14,767 nucleotides of DNA. Origin: JBFFXF01 sp041569895. GTDB taxonomy: Bacteria; Planctomycetota; UBA8108; JACQVS01. Positions 1-7,531 of this stretch are shown here, piece by piece. Made by a program: the position numbers and the translations under genes. How positions within the stretch are numbered: position 1 is the stretch's first letter; each line of letters begins with the position of its first letter. The stretch covers positions 1 to 14,767 of the forward strand of contig JBFFXF010000180.1 in assembly GCA_041569895.1 (NCBI GenBank). Direction: 5' to 3'. Below the pieces are notes generated by a model, which ran no database searches, was not told where the DNA came from, and saw only the letters and a list, made by a program, of their open reading frames with translations.

Positions 1-1
1 G

Positions 2-607
2 GAGCGGCTGCCGTGGGCGTGCGCCGCCGGTCAGGGGAGCGGCAACGGCTACTGCCACACGGCGCTGGTGCTCGGCGCGGGTCCGGTCGGCCTCCTCGGC
101 GCCATGGCGCTGGCGAACGCCGGTTTCAAGACCCACGTCTACTCGCGCGACTCGACGTCGAGCGAGAAGGCCAGGATCGTCGAGGCGATCGGCGCGCGCT
201 ACGTGTCCGCGGAGGACACGAGCCTCGAGGAGCTGCCGGGGAAGATCGGCAACATCGAGGTGGTCTACGAGGCCGCCGGCGCGTCGCGCGTCTCGTTCGA
301 GCTCCTGAAGTACCTCGGCACGAACGGCATCTTCGTGTTCACCGGCGTGCCGGGGCGCAAGGCGCCCGTCGAGGTCGACACCGACCTCATCATGCGCAAC
401 CTGGTGCTCAGGAACCAGGTCGTCTTCGGCACGGTGAACGCGGATCGAGGCGGCTTCGAGAGCGCCATCCGGGACCTCGGAGTCTTCGTCGATCGCTGGC
501 CGTCCGCGGTGCGATCGCTGATCACCGGCCGGTCCCCGATGGAGTCGTACCGGGATCTCCTGCTCGGCGCGCCGAGCGGCATCAAGAACGTCATCGAGAT
601 CGGCTGA
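2..607 (+). CDS. Glucose 1-dehydrogenase-like medium-chain dehydrogenase, C-terminal part (5' end outside window)
   Basis: The frame is already open at the left edge and ends at TGA 605-607, so only about 201 C-terminal residues are present. It starts just before the Rossmann-fold glycine motif (GAGPVG, near base 76). It continues through a second-strand region, SRDSTSSEKARIVEAIGARY, and ends in a domain with the NADRGGFESAIRDL and GIKNVIEIG segments typical of the archaeal-type glucose dehydrogenase C-terminal domain. Known family members oxidise glucose or other aldoses to the lactone with NAD(P)+ in the cytoplasm and bind zinc through the N-terminal domain, which is not in view. It lies 138 bases upstream of a four-gene sugar/redox run on the same strand and may share its physiology. 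A general zinc alcohol or threonine dehydrogenase is the alternative; the C-terminal domain favours glucose dehydrogenase. Cofactor preference cannot be read here. Confidence 0.75.
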   Translation, partial: ERLPWACAAGQGSGNGYCHTALVLGAGPVGLLGAMALANAGFKTHVYSRDSTSSEKARIVEAIGARYVSAEDTSLEELPGKIGNIEVVYEAAGASRVSFELLKYLGTNGIFVFTGVPGRKAPVEVDTDLIMRNLVLRNQVVFGTVNADRGGFESAIRDLGVFVDRWPSAVRSLITGRSPMESYRDLLLGAPSGIKNVIEIG

Positions 608-635
608 GGACCGGCGGGAAGGCCCCCGGCTCGAT

Positions 636-694
636 CGGTGTAACCACCGCGCGCGCGTCGCGTCCAACGGATTGAGTGCCGGGCATGTGCCCGG
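636..694 (+). other. Two short hairpins in the spacer after the dehydrogenase
   Basis: In the 138-base spacer there are two perfect small inverted repeats. CGGTG-taac-CACCG lies at 636-649 and CCGGGC-atgt-GCCCGG at 679-694. Neither is followed by a run of T, so neither is a classical intrinsic terminator. They could shape the 3' end of the dehydrogenase mRNA or the leader of the following DM13 gene. In such GC-rich DNA, stems this short also arise by chance. Confidence 0.25.
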
Positions 695-731
695 ATGGTG
701 TTCGAAACCAGCGGAACTCGTTCTCCCCCAC

Positions 732-736
732 GGAGG
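732..736 (+). promoter_or_regulatory. Ribosome binding site that fixes the DM13 gene start
   Basis: GGAGG lies 9 bases before ATG 746. The frame is open upstream to an ATG at 695, but that start has no comparable site and would place a non-hydrophobic extension before the membrane helix. The start at 746 is therefore preferred. Confidence 0.75.
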
Positions 737-745
737 GCTTTTCGG

Positions 746-1687
746 ATGAATACTCGCAAGATGTACATCGGTATCGGGATCGCTGTCCTCGTCGTCGCCG
801 GCTGGGCTCTCTTCCGGCCGGAGCTGCTCTTCATCGACAACGAGGTCGATGAATCGTTCCCCGGAGCGTCGAAGACCGGCGCGCCGAGCACGGGATCGAC
901 CGTGCTGGCCAGCGGTGAGTTCACGGGCCTCGCCCACGAGACGCGCGGCACCGCCACGGTCTACAGGATGAAGGACGGCCGGCGCGTTCTCCGTCTCTCC
1001 GACTTCGAGACGTCGAACGGCCCGGCGCTCCGCGTCTACATGGTGGCCGCCGAGAAGGCGTCCGACAACGACACCGTCAAGAACGCCGGGTTCGTCGACC
1101 TCGGCGCGCTCAAGGGCAACGTCGGCGACCAGAACTACGAGTTGCCCGCGAGCGTCGATCTGGCGAAGCACCGCTCGGTCGCCATCTGGTGCGCCCGCTT
1201 CTCGGTCAACTTCGGCTCCGCGTCGCTGTCTTCCACGCGGGACACGACGCCCGTCGCGGCGGCCCCGGCATCCGAGATCGCCACCGGGCAGTTCCACGGC
1301 GTCGCGCACGAGACCAGCGGCAAGGCGACCGTCTACCGATTCGCCGACGGCAAGCGTGTGCTGCGCTTCACCGAGTTCACGACGTCGAACGGTCCCGACC
1401 TCCGCGTCTTCATGATCGCGGCGGAAGACGCCACCGACAGCGACACGGTGAAGAAGGCGGGTCACGTCGAGATCGCCAGGCTGAAGGGCAACCAGGGCGA
1501 TCAGAACTACGATCTGCCCGCCGACCTCGACCTCGCGAAGTATCGCGCAGTGACCATCTGGTGCAACCGGTTCGGCGTCAACTTCGCGACCGCACCGCTC
1601 TCGGCCGTCGGGAAGACCGCGGGCGCGGCTCCTGCCAGAGCGCTGACTCCGCTCGGCGTCGCCGGCAGGCCGACGGGGCGCGAGTGA
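746..1687 (+). CDS. Membrane-anchored protein with two DM13 domains
   Basis: The protein has 313 residues. A short basic N-terminus (MNTRK) precedes one hydrophobic helix at about residues 6-24, predicting an N-in, C-out anchor. A linker with the ELLFIDNEVDESFP segment follows, then two homologous DM13 domains at about residues 56-161 and 179-285. Both repeats carry the same landmarks: G-F-G-AHET-G-A-TVYR, a TSNGPxLRV strand, LKGNxGDQNY-LP, and an IWCxRFxVNF end with one conserved cysteine each (C149 and C273). DM13 domains are proposed electron-transfer modules in which this cysteine is the likely redox centre; experimental proof is thin. The two copies are clearly an internal duplication. 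The stop is followed after one base by the GMC oxidoreductase start, which argues for co-translation and a functional partnership. The last 25 residues are a low-complexity Ala/Pro tail. Confidence 0.85.
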   Translation: MNTRKMYIGIGIAVLVVAGWALFRPELLFIDNEVDESFPGASKTGAPSTGSTVLASGEFTGLAHETRGTATVYRMKDGRRVLRLSDFETSNGPALRVYMVAAEKASDNDTVKNAGFVDLGALKGNVGDQNYELPASVDLAKHRSVAIWCARFSVNFGSASLSSTRDTTPVAAAPASEIATGQFHGVAHETSGKATVYRFADGKRVLRFTEFTTSNGPDLRVFMIAAEDATDSDTVKKAGHVEIARLKGNQGDQNYDLPADLDLAKYRAVTIWCNRFGVNFATAPLSAVGKTAGAAPARALTPLGVAGRPTGRE

Positions 1688-1688
1688 G

Positions 1689-3254
1689 ATGTCGAGCCAC
1701 TATGACGTGATCATCATCGGAACGGGCGCGGGCGGGGGCACCCTCGCCTACCGCCTCGCCCCGTCCGGCAAGCGCATTCTCCTGATCGAGCGCGGCGACT
1801 ACGTCCCGCGCGAGAAAGAGAACTGGAGCCCGCTCGCGGTCAACGTCGAGGGCCGTTACAACACCGGGGAGGTGTGGCGCGACCGCAACGGCAAGGAGCT
1901 CCACCCGCACACCAACTACTGGGTCGGCGGCAACACGAAGTTCTACGGCGCCGCCCTCTTTCGGTTCCGCAAGCGGGACTTCGGCGAGCTCCGTCACCAC
2001 GGCGGCGTGTCGCCGGCGTGGCCGATCTCGTACGACGATCTCGAGCCGTACTACACCGAGGCCGAGCGCCTCTACCACGTGCACGGCCAGCGGGGCGAGG
2101 ACCCCACCGAGCCCCCGGCGAGCGCGCCGTACCCCTACCCGCCGGTGAGCCACGAGCCGCGCATCCAGCAGCTCGCCGATGACTTCGCGAGCTTCGGCAC
2201 GCGGCCGTTCCACGTGCCCATCGGCGTGATGCTCGACGAGGAGAACCGCCGCACGAGCCCGTGCATCCGGTGCAACACGTGCGACGGCTTCCCGTGCCTC
2301 ATCGGCGCCAAGGCCGACGCGCAGAAGTGCGCGGTCGATCCGGCGCTCGAGCACTCGAACGTCACGCTGATGACGAACACCAGGGCGGAGCGGCTGGTGA
2401 CCAACCAGTCCGGCACCGCTGTCAGTGGCGTCGTGGTGTCGCGCCGCGGCGAGACGTTCGAGATCACCGCCGACGTCGTCGTCGCGTCGTGCGGCGCCAT
2501 CAACTCCGCCGCGCTGCTGTTGCGATCGGCGACCGATCGGCATCCGCGCGGGCTGGCCAACAGCTCGGACCTCGTCGGCCGCCACTACATGGGTCACATC
2601 AACTCGGTGCTGATGGCGATCTCGAAGTGCCCCAATCCGACGGTCTTCCAGAAGACCCTCGGCGTCAACGACTTCTACTTCGGCGCGGACGACTGGCAGT
2701 ACCCGATGGGTCACATCTCGTTCGTCGGCAAGCTCGACGGCGACACCCTGAAGGCGGGCGCGCCGCGGGGCACTCCCGGCTGGTCGCTCGACTTCATGGG
2801 TCGGCACTCGCTCGACTTCTGGCTCACGTCCGAGGACCTGCCCGACCCCGAGAACCGCGTGACCCTCGATCGCGACGGCACCATCGTGCTCAGCTATCGG
2901 CCGAACAACGAGGAGGGTCACCGGCGGTTGATCGACAAGCTCAAGGCGATGATGAAGCGCCAGAGCCGCTGCACCGTGCACGGGCACGAGTGCCACCAGG
3001 GGCTCTTCGCGCGCAGCCTCTTCCTCGGCCAGCGGATTCCGCTCGCCGGCGTGGCGCACCAGAACGGCACGCTGCGCTTCGGGCATGACCCGGACACCTC
3101 GGTGCTCGACGTCAACTGCAAGGCGCACGATCTGGACAACCTCTACGTCGTCGACGCGAGCTTCTTCCCGTCGTCCGCGGCGGTGAACCCGGCGCTGACG
3201 ATCATGGCCAACGCGCTGCGCGTCGGCGATCACCTGCTCGAGAGGCTCAACTGA
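1689..3254 (+). CDS. GMC-family FAD oxidoreductase with a four-cysteine motif
   Basis: The protein has 521 residues. The N-terminal dinucleotide-binding motif GTGAGGG is at residues 11-17, followed by the acidic strand end LLIERG. The middle holds NTKFYGAALFRFR and a substrate-domain region. The C-terminal GMC signature is intact: H457 in AHQNGTLRFG aligns with the family's catalytic His, and N500 in SSAAVNPALTIMANA with the second catalytic His/Asn. Family members oxidise sugars or alcohols, reducing FAD and then O2 or another acceptor. C192, C195, C198 and C203 form a CX2CX2CX4C cluster; in FAD-glucose dehydrogenases a cysteine group in a comparable place binds an iron-sulfur cluster, so electron-transfer (dehydrogenase) rather than oxidase chemistry is plausible. 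No Sec or Tat signal is seen, suggesting a cytoplasmic enzyme. It starts one base after the DM13 gene stop. The substrate is not determinable from sequence. Confidence 0.9.
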   Translation: MSSHYDVIIIGTGAGGGTLAYRLAPSGKRILLIERGDYVPREKENWSPLAVNVEGRYNTGEVWRDRNGKELHPHTNYWVGGNTKFYGAALFRFRKRDFGELRHHGGVSPAWPISYDDLEPYYTEAERLYHVHGQRGEDPTEPPASAPYPYPPVSHEPRIQQLADDFASFGTRPFHVPIGVMLDEENRRTSPCIRCNTCDGFPCLIGAKADAQKCAVDPALEHSNVTLMTNTRAERLVTNQSGTAVSGVVVSRRGETFEITADVVVASCGAINSAALLLRSATDRHPRGLANSSDLVGRHYMGHINSVLMAISKCPNPTVFQKTLGVNDFYFGADDWQYPMGHISFVGKLDGDTLKAGAPRGTPGWSLDFMGRHSLDFWLTSEDLPDPENRVTLDRDGTIVLSYRPNNEEGHRRLIDKLKAMMKRQSRCTVHGHECHQGLFARSLFLGQRIPLAGVAHQNGTLRFGHDPDTSVLDVNCKAHDLDNLYVVDASFFPSSAAVNPALTIMANALRVGDHLLERLN

Positions 3255-3304
3255 CCACCCGGGGACCGAAGGGATACCCAGACCATTCTTCAGGGAGACC
3301 GTCG

Positions 3305-6058
3305 ATGGCGCACCGAAGAACGAACGGCACGGCCCGCGAGACGGCGACCGCCGAGGACCTCCGCCTGCTGGAGGACTCCAGGCGCGAACGCAACTGGAAG
3401 CGCTGGGGACCGTATCTCTCCGAGCGACAGTGGGGCACGGTCCGTGAGGACTACTCCGCGCACGGCACCTGCTGGGACTACTTCCCCCACGACCACGCCA
3501 GGAGTCGCGCGTACCGCTGGGGCGAGGACGGCCTGCTCGGATTCTGCGATCGCGAGTGCCGCCTCTGCTTCGCGCTCGCTCTCTGGAACGGCCGCGATCC
3601 GATCCTCAAGGAGCGTCTCTTCGGGCTCACCGGTCCGGAGGGCAACCACGGCGAGGACGTCAAGGAGTGCTACTTCTATGTCGATTCGACGCCGACGCAC
3701 TCCTACGCGAAGGCGATCTACAAGTATCCGCAGGCCGAGTTCCCCTACCGATGGCTCGTCGAGGAGAACCGACGGCGCGGCAAGGGCGATGCGGAGTTCG
3801 AGCTCGCCGACACCGGCGTCTTCGACGACAACCGCTACTTCGACATCGTCGCCGAGTACGCCAAGGAGTCGCCCGACGACGTGCTGATCCGCATCACGGC
3901 GCACAACCGCGGACCCGGGGCGGCGACTCTGCATCTCCTTCCGACGCTCTGGTTCCGGAACACGTGGTCCTGGGGCTGCACCCACGAGGGCTGCGAGGTG
4001 AAGCCGTCGATCCGGCGGCTCTCGGGCAGCGAGCTCGTGGCGCGTCACGCGACGCTCGGCGCGTTTCACCTCGCCGCGGGCCCCGGTCCGGACGGCGCGA
4101 CGCCACCGTTCCTGTTCACCGAGAACGAGTCGAACAGCGAGAGACTGTTCGGCATCCCGAACGGCGAGCACCCGGCGAAGGACGCCCTACACGAGCACGT
4201 CATCAACGGCCGCGGCGATCTCGCGCGTCGCGACTCCGGCACCAAGGCAGCGGCGCATTACGTGATCCAGGTGCCGCCGAACGAACGGGTGACCGTCCAG
4301 CTGCGCCTCTTCGCCGCCGCCGAGGCGCCGCGCGAGGCCAGCGGGAGAGAGTTCGACCAGGCGTTCGCCCGGCGCATCCGCGAGGCGGACGAGTTCTACG
4401 CGGCGAGGATGCCCGCCCGATCGACCGACGACGCGCGCCTGGTGGCGCGGCAGGCATACGCCGGCCTCCTGTGGAGCAAGCAGTTCTACCACTACGCGCT
4501 CACCGACTGGCTGCGGGGCGATCCCGGCCAGCCGCCGCCGCCCCCCGAGCGTCAGTACGGCCGCAACAACGAGTGGCAGCAGTTCTTCAGCCGCGACGTC
4601 ATCTCGATGCCCGACAAGTGGGAGTATCCGTGGTTCGCGGCGTGGGACCTGGCGTTCCACATGATACCGTTCGCGACCGTCGACCCGCAGTTCGCCAAGG
4701 AGCAGCTGATCCTCTTCCTGCGCGAGTGGTACATGCACCCGAACGGGCAGATCCCGGCGTACGAGTTCGCCTTCTCCGACGTCAACCCGCCCGTCCACGC
4801 GTGGGCGTGCTGGCGCGTCTACAAGAAGACCGGCCGCCGCGGCGAACGCGACCGCCTGTTCCTCGCCCGCTGCTTCCAAAAGCTGCTCATCAACTTCACA
4901 TGGTGGGTGAACCGCAAGGACGTCGCCGGCAAGCACCTCTTCTCGGGCGGCTTCCTCGGGCTCGACAACATCGGCGTCTTCGACCGCTCGCGGCCCCTGC
5001 CGACGGGCGGCCACCTGGAGCAGGCCGACGGCACGGCCTGGATGGCCTTCTACTGCACGACGATGCTCGCGATGGCGCTCGAGCTGGCGAGGGAGGACCC
5101 CGCGTACGAGGACGTCGCCTCGAAGTTCTTCGAGCACTTCGTCGCCATCGTCGACGCCATGAACCGGCTCGGCGGCATCGGCCTCTGGGACGAGCAGGAC
5201 GGATTCTACTACGACCAGCTGAACGCCGACGGCACGACGATGCCCCTGCGCGTCCGCTCGCTGGTCGGGATCATCCCGCTGTTCGCGGTCGAGGTCCTCG
5301 AGAACGACGACCTGGAGCGCCTGCCGGGCTTCCAGAAGAGGATGCGCTGGTTCCTGGAGCACCGCCGGGACCTCGCCCGGCACATCTCCTACATGGAAAG
5401 CGCGTCGCTCGAGGGCCACTCCCATGGCCACCGGCTGCTGGCGATCCCGTCACGCGAGCGGCTCGAACGCGTGCTGCGGTACGTCCTCGACGAGAGCGAG
5501 TTCTTCTCCCCCAACGGCATCCGCTCGGTCTCCCGCGTCCACGCCGAGCGACCGTTCGTCTTCCGCGTCGGCAGCGAGGAGTACGGCGTCGACTACATCC
5601 CCGGAGAATCGAACACCGGCCTCTTCGGCGGCAACTCGAACTGGCGCGGACCGATCTGGTTTCCCGTCAACTTTCTCCTCGTCGAGGCGCTCGAGCGGTA
5701 CCACCACTTCTACGGCGACACGCTCCGCGTCGAGTGCCCCACCGGCTCCGGGCGCATGCTCGACCTCCAGGAGGTCGCGCGCGAGATCGCCTGTCGTCTG
5801 GCGCGACCGTTCCTGGCCGACGAGACCGGCTGGCGCGCGTTCCAGGGGGAGAGTCGCTTCGCGCGCGATCCGCACTGGCGTGATCTGGTGCTCTTTCACG
5901 AGTACTTCCACGGCGACACCGGACGGGGCCTCGGCGCCAGTCACCAGACCGGGTGGACGGCGCTCGTGGCGCCGCTGCTCGACGACCTCGGCCGGTGCGG
6001 CGCCGTGCGCCAGCAAACAGTCGAACAGGCCGCCATTCCGTCGCACGCGGCGATGTGA
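3305..6058 (+). CDS. Glycoside hydrolase family 63 (GH63) alpha-glycosidase
   Basis: The protein has 917 residues, normal for the large bacterial GH63 group. AGGGAG at 3292-3297 sits 7 bases before ATG 3305. The N-terminal beta-rich half carries the conserved blocks WGTVREDYSAHGTCWDYFPH, YRWGEDG, LKERLFGLTGPEGNHGEDVK and DSTPTHSY. The C-terminal half is the (alpha/alpha)6 barrel, with FAAWDLAFHMIPF (D448), GLWDEQDGFYYD (D629-D637), GNSNWRGPIWFPVN and FHEYFHGDTGRG (E866). By analogy with GH63 members such as E. coli YgjK, D448 and E866 are the likely catalytic acid/base pair; this assignment is inference. Characterised GH63 enzymes are inverting alpha-glucosidases (YgjK, eukaryotic glucosidase I) or hydrolases of mannosylglycerate and glucosylglycerate, so the substrate may be an alpha-glucoside or a compatible solute. 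No signal peptide is visible. It lies 50 bases after the GMC gene and 43 before NDH-2, as part of one probable operon. Confidence 0.9.
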   Translation: MAHRRTNGTARETATAEDLRLLEDSRRERNWKRWGPYLSERQWGTVREDYSAHGTCWDYFPHDHARSRAYRWGEDGLLGFCDRECRLCFALALWNGRDPILKERLFGLTGPEGNHGEDVKECYFYVDSTPTHSYAKAIYKYPQAEFPYRWLVEENRRRGKGDAEFELADTGVFDDNRYFDIVAEYAKESPDDVLIRITAHNRGPGAATLHLLPTLWFRNTWSWGCTHEGCEVKPSIRRLSGSELVARHATLGAFHLAAGPGPDGATPPFLFTENESNSERLFGIPNGEHPAKDALHEHVINGRGDLARRDSGTKAAAHYVIQVPPNERVTVQLRLFAAAEAPREASGREFDQAFARRIREADEFYAARMPARSTDDARLVARQAYAGLLWSKQFYHYALTDWLRGDPGQPPPPPERQYGRNNEWQQFFSRDVISMPDKWEYPWFAAWDLAFHMIPFATVDPQFAKEQLILFLREWYMHPNGQIPAYEFAFSDVNPPVHAWACWRVYKKTGRRGERDRLFLARCFQKLLINFTWWVNRKDVAGKHLFSGGFLGLDNIGVFDRSRPLPTGGHLEQADGTAWMAFYCTTMLAMALELAREDPAYEDVASKFFEHFVAIVDAMNRLGGIGLWDEQDGFYYDQLNADGTTMPLRVRSLVGIIPLFAVEVLENDDLERLPGFQKRMRWFLEHRRDLARHISYMESASLEGHSHGHRLLAIPSRERLERVLRYVLDESEFFSPNGIRSVSRVHAERPFVFRVGSEEYGVDYIPGESNTGLFGGNSNWRGPIWFPVNFLLVEALERYHHFYGDTLRVECPTGSGRMLDLQEVAREIACRLARPFLADETGWRAFQGESRFARDPHWRDLVLFHEYFHGDTGRGLGASHQTGWTALVAPLLDDLGRCGAVRQQTVEQAAIPSHAAM

Positions 6059-6082
6059 TGACGATGGTGTGATGACGATGTG
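6055..6082 (+). repeat. Tandem duplication of a 14-base unit between GH63 and NDH-2
   Basis: GTGATGACGATG occurs at 6055-6066 and again at 6069-6080, a direct repeat with a 14-base period in which 12 of 14 bases match. The first copy contains the TGA stop of the GH63 gene (6056-6058). The repeat lies just before the NDH-2 ribosome binding site (AAAGGA, 6089-6094) and probably arose by replication slippage. Confidence 0.8.
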
Positions 6083-6101
6083 AGAAGGAAAGGACTCGAC
6101 C

Positions 6102-7499
6102 GTGAACGTGAAAGGAACGACGCGAATCGTCATCGTCGGCGGCGGATTCGGCGGCCTCTACACCGCGCTGAAACTCGAGAAGACGCTGGCGCGTGATCCG
6201 GACATCGAGGTCACACTGGTGAACCGGGAGAACTTCTTCCTGTTCACGCCGATGCTCCACGAGGTCGCCGCGAGCGACCTCGACATGACCCACATCGTCA
6301 ATCCCGTGCGCAAGATGCTCCGGCGGGTGCGGTTCTTCCACGGCGACGTCCGGAGTATCGACCTGCACTCTCGCCGGGTCACCGTGTCGCACGGCGAGGA
6401 CCCGCACGTGCACGAGCTCGAGTACGACCACCTGGTGATCGCGCTCGGCTCGATCACCAACTTCTTCAACCTGCCGGGACTCGCGGAGCGGGCGCTTACC
6501 ATGAAGTCGCTGGGAGACGCCATCGAGCTGCGCAACCGCCTGATCGAGCACCTCGAGGCCGGCGATTTCGAGTGCGCCATCGGGCTCCGCGACCACCTGC
6601 TGACGTTCGTGGTCGCCGGCGGCGGATTCGCCGGCGTCGAGACCGTGGCGGCGATGAACGACTTCCTGCGCGAGGCGGTGCGGTTCTACCCGCACCTGAG
6701 CGAGGAGCTCATCCGCGTGGTGCTCGTGCACCCCGGCGACGTGATCCTCCCGGAGCTCGGTCCGAAGCTCGGCCGATACGCCCAGAAGAAGCTGGCGCAG
6801 CGGCGCGTCGAGATTCGCGTCAACACGCGTGTCGTCGGCCTCGGCGACAACGGCGTCGAGCTCAGCGACGGCACGACGATCCCGACGAGGACGCTGGTCT
6901 GGACCGCCGGCACCTCCCCGAACCCGCTCCTCGAGGGGCTGCCGTGCGGCAAGGAGGGCGGCCGGCTCCTGGTCAACGAGTTCATGGAGCTGCCGGACCA
7001 TCCGGGCGTCTGGGCGCTCGGCGACTGCGCGCTGATCCCCGATCGGAGAACGGGGAAGGCGCACCCGCCGACGGCGCAGCACGCGCTGCGGGAGGGGGCC
7101 ATCCTGGCGCGCAACATCCGTGCGGCCGTTCGCGGCGGCAAGAAGGTGCCCTTCCGCTTCAGGACCATCGGCCTGCTCGCCGCCATCGGGCGGCGCACGG
7201 GAGTCGCGCAGATCCTCGGCGTCAACTTCTCGGGTTTCATCGCGTGGTGGATGTGGCGTTCGATCTACCTGAGCAAGCTGCCGCGCCTGGAAAAGAAGGT
7301 CCGCGTCGCCCTCGACTGGACGCTCGACCTGCTCTTCTCCAAGGACCTGGTCGAGTTCCAGACGCACCGCGCGCCGGTCATCTCGGAGCGCGAGCGGCGC
7401 AGCGCGCCGGAGCCGATCGAGACGCCGCCCGGGCCGACTGCCCGGACGCCCGGCTCGGGCGCAGGGCCAGCGCCGGCGACGACGCGGAGGGCGATCTGA
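6102..7499 (+). CDS. ndh: Type II NADH dehydrogenase (NDH-2), FAD-dependent
   Basis: The protein has 465 residues and starts at GTG 6102, with AAAGGA (6089-6094) 7 bases upstream. The first Rossmann motif, IVIVGGGFGGLYTA, is at residues 9-22 (FAD). The second, VVAGGGFAGVETVA, has its glycines at residues 173-175 (NADH). The family motif GVWALGDCA has D308 contacting FAD, and TAQHALREG follows. The enzyme transfers electrons from NADH to quinone at the inner face of the cytoplasmic membrane without pumping protons. Residues about 375-422 (GFIAWWMWRSIYLSKLP, then RVALDWTLDLLF) form the membrane-binding amphipathic region typical of NDH-2. A Pro/Thr/Ala-rich tail of roughly 35 residues follows and is not part of the core fold. 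As last gene of the probable operon it could reoxidise NADH made by the glucose dehydrogenase. A quinone-linked sulfide reductase is less likely, because the C-terminal motifs are NDH-2-like. Confidence 0.92.
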   Translation: MNVKGTTRIVIVGGGFGGLYTALKLEKTLARDPDIEVTLVNRENFFLFTPMLHEVAASDLDMTHIVNPVRKMLRRVRFFHGDVRSIDLHSRRVTVSHGEDPHVHELEYDHLVIALGSITNFFNLPGLAERALTMKSLGDAIELRNRLIEHLEAGDFECAIGLRDHLLTFVVAGGGFAGVETVAAMNDFLREAVRFYPHLSEELIRVVLVHPGDVILPELGPKLGRYAQKKLAQRRVEIRVNTRVVGLGDNGVELSDGTTIPTRTLVWTAGTSPNPLLEGLPCGKEGGRLLVNEFMELPDHPGVWALGDCALIPDRRTGKAHPPTAQHALREGAILARNIRAAVRGGKKVPFRFRTIGLLAAIGRRTGVAQILGVNFSGFIAWWMWRSIYLSKLPRLEKKVRVALDWTLDLLFSKDLVEFQTHRAPVISERERRSAPEPIETPPGPTARTPGSGAGPAPATTRRAI

Positions 7500-7531
7500 A
7501 TCAGGTGGAGATCAGGTCGGTGACGGAGATG

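Noticed and set aside
679..694. Intrinsic terminator of the glucose dehydrogenase gene
   Set aside because: The 6-bp stem is followed by ATGGTG rather than a T run; kept only as a low-confidence hairpin.
695..745. Upstream ATG start for the DM13 gene
   Set aside because: It has no ribosome binding site and lies right after a hairpin; ATG 746 has GGAGG at good spacing and places the membrane helix at the N-terminus.
1578..3233. 551-residue open frame on the - strand opposite the GMC gene
   Set aside because: It is Arg/Val/Glu-rich with no recognisable domain and mirrors a well-supported gene; long antisense frames are expected at this GC content.
5667..7367. 566-residue open frame on the - strand
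   Set aside because: Antisense to the GH63 end and NDH-2, with shadow-like composition and no motif.
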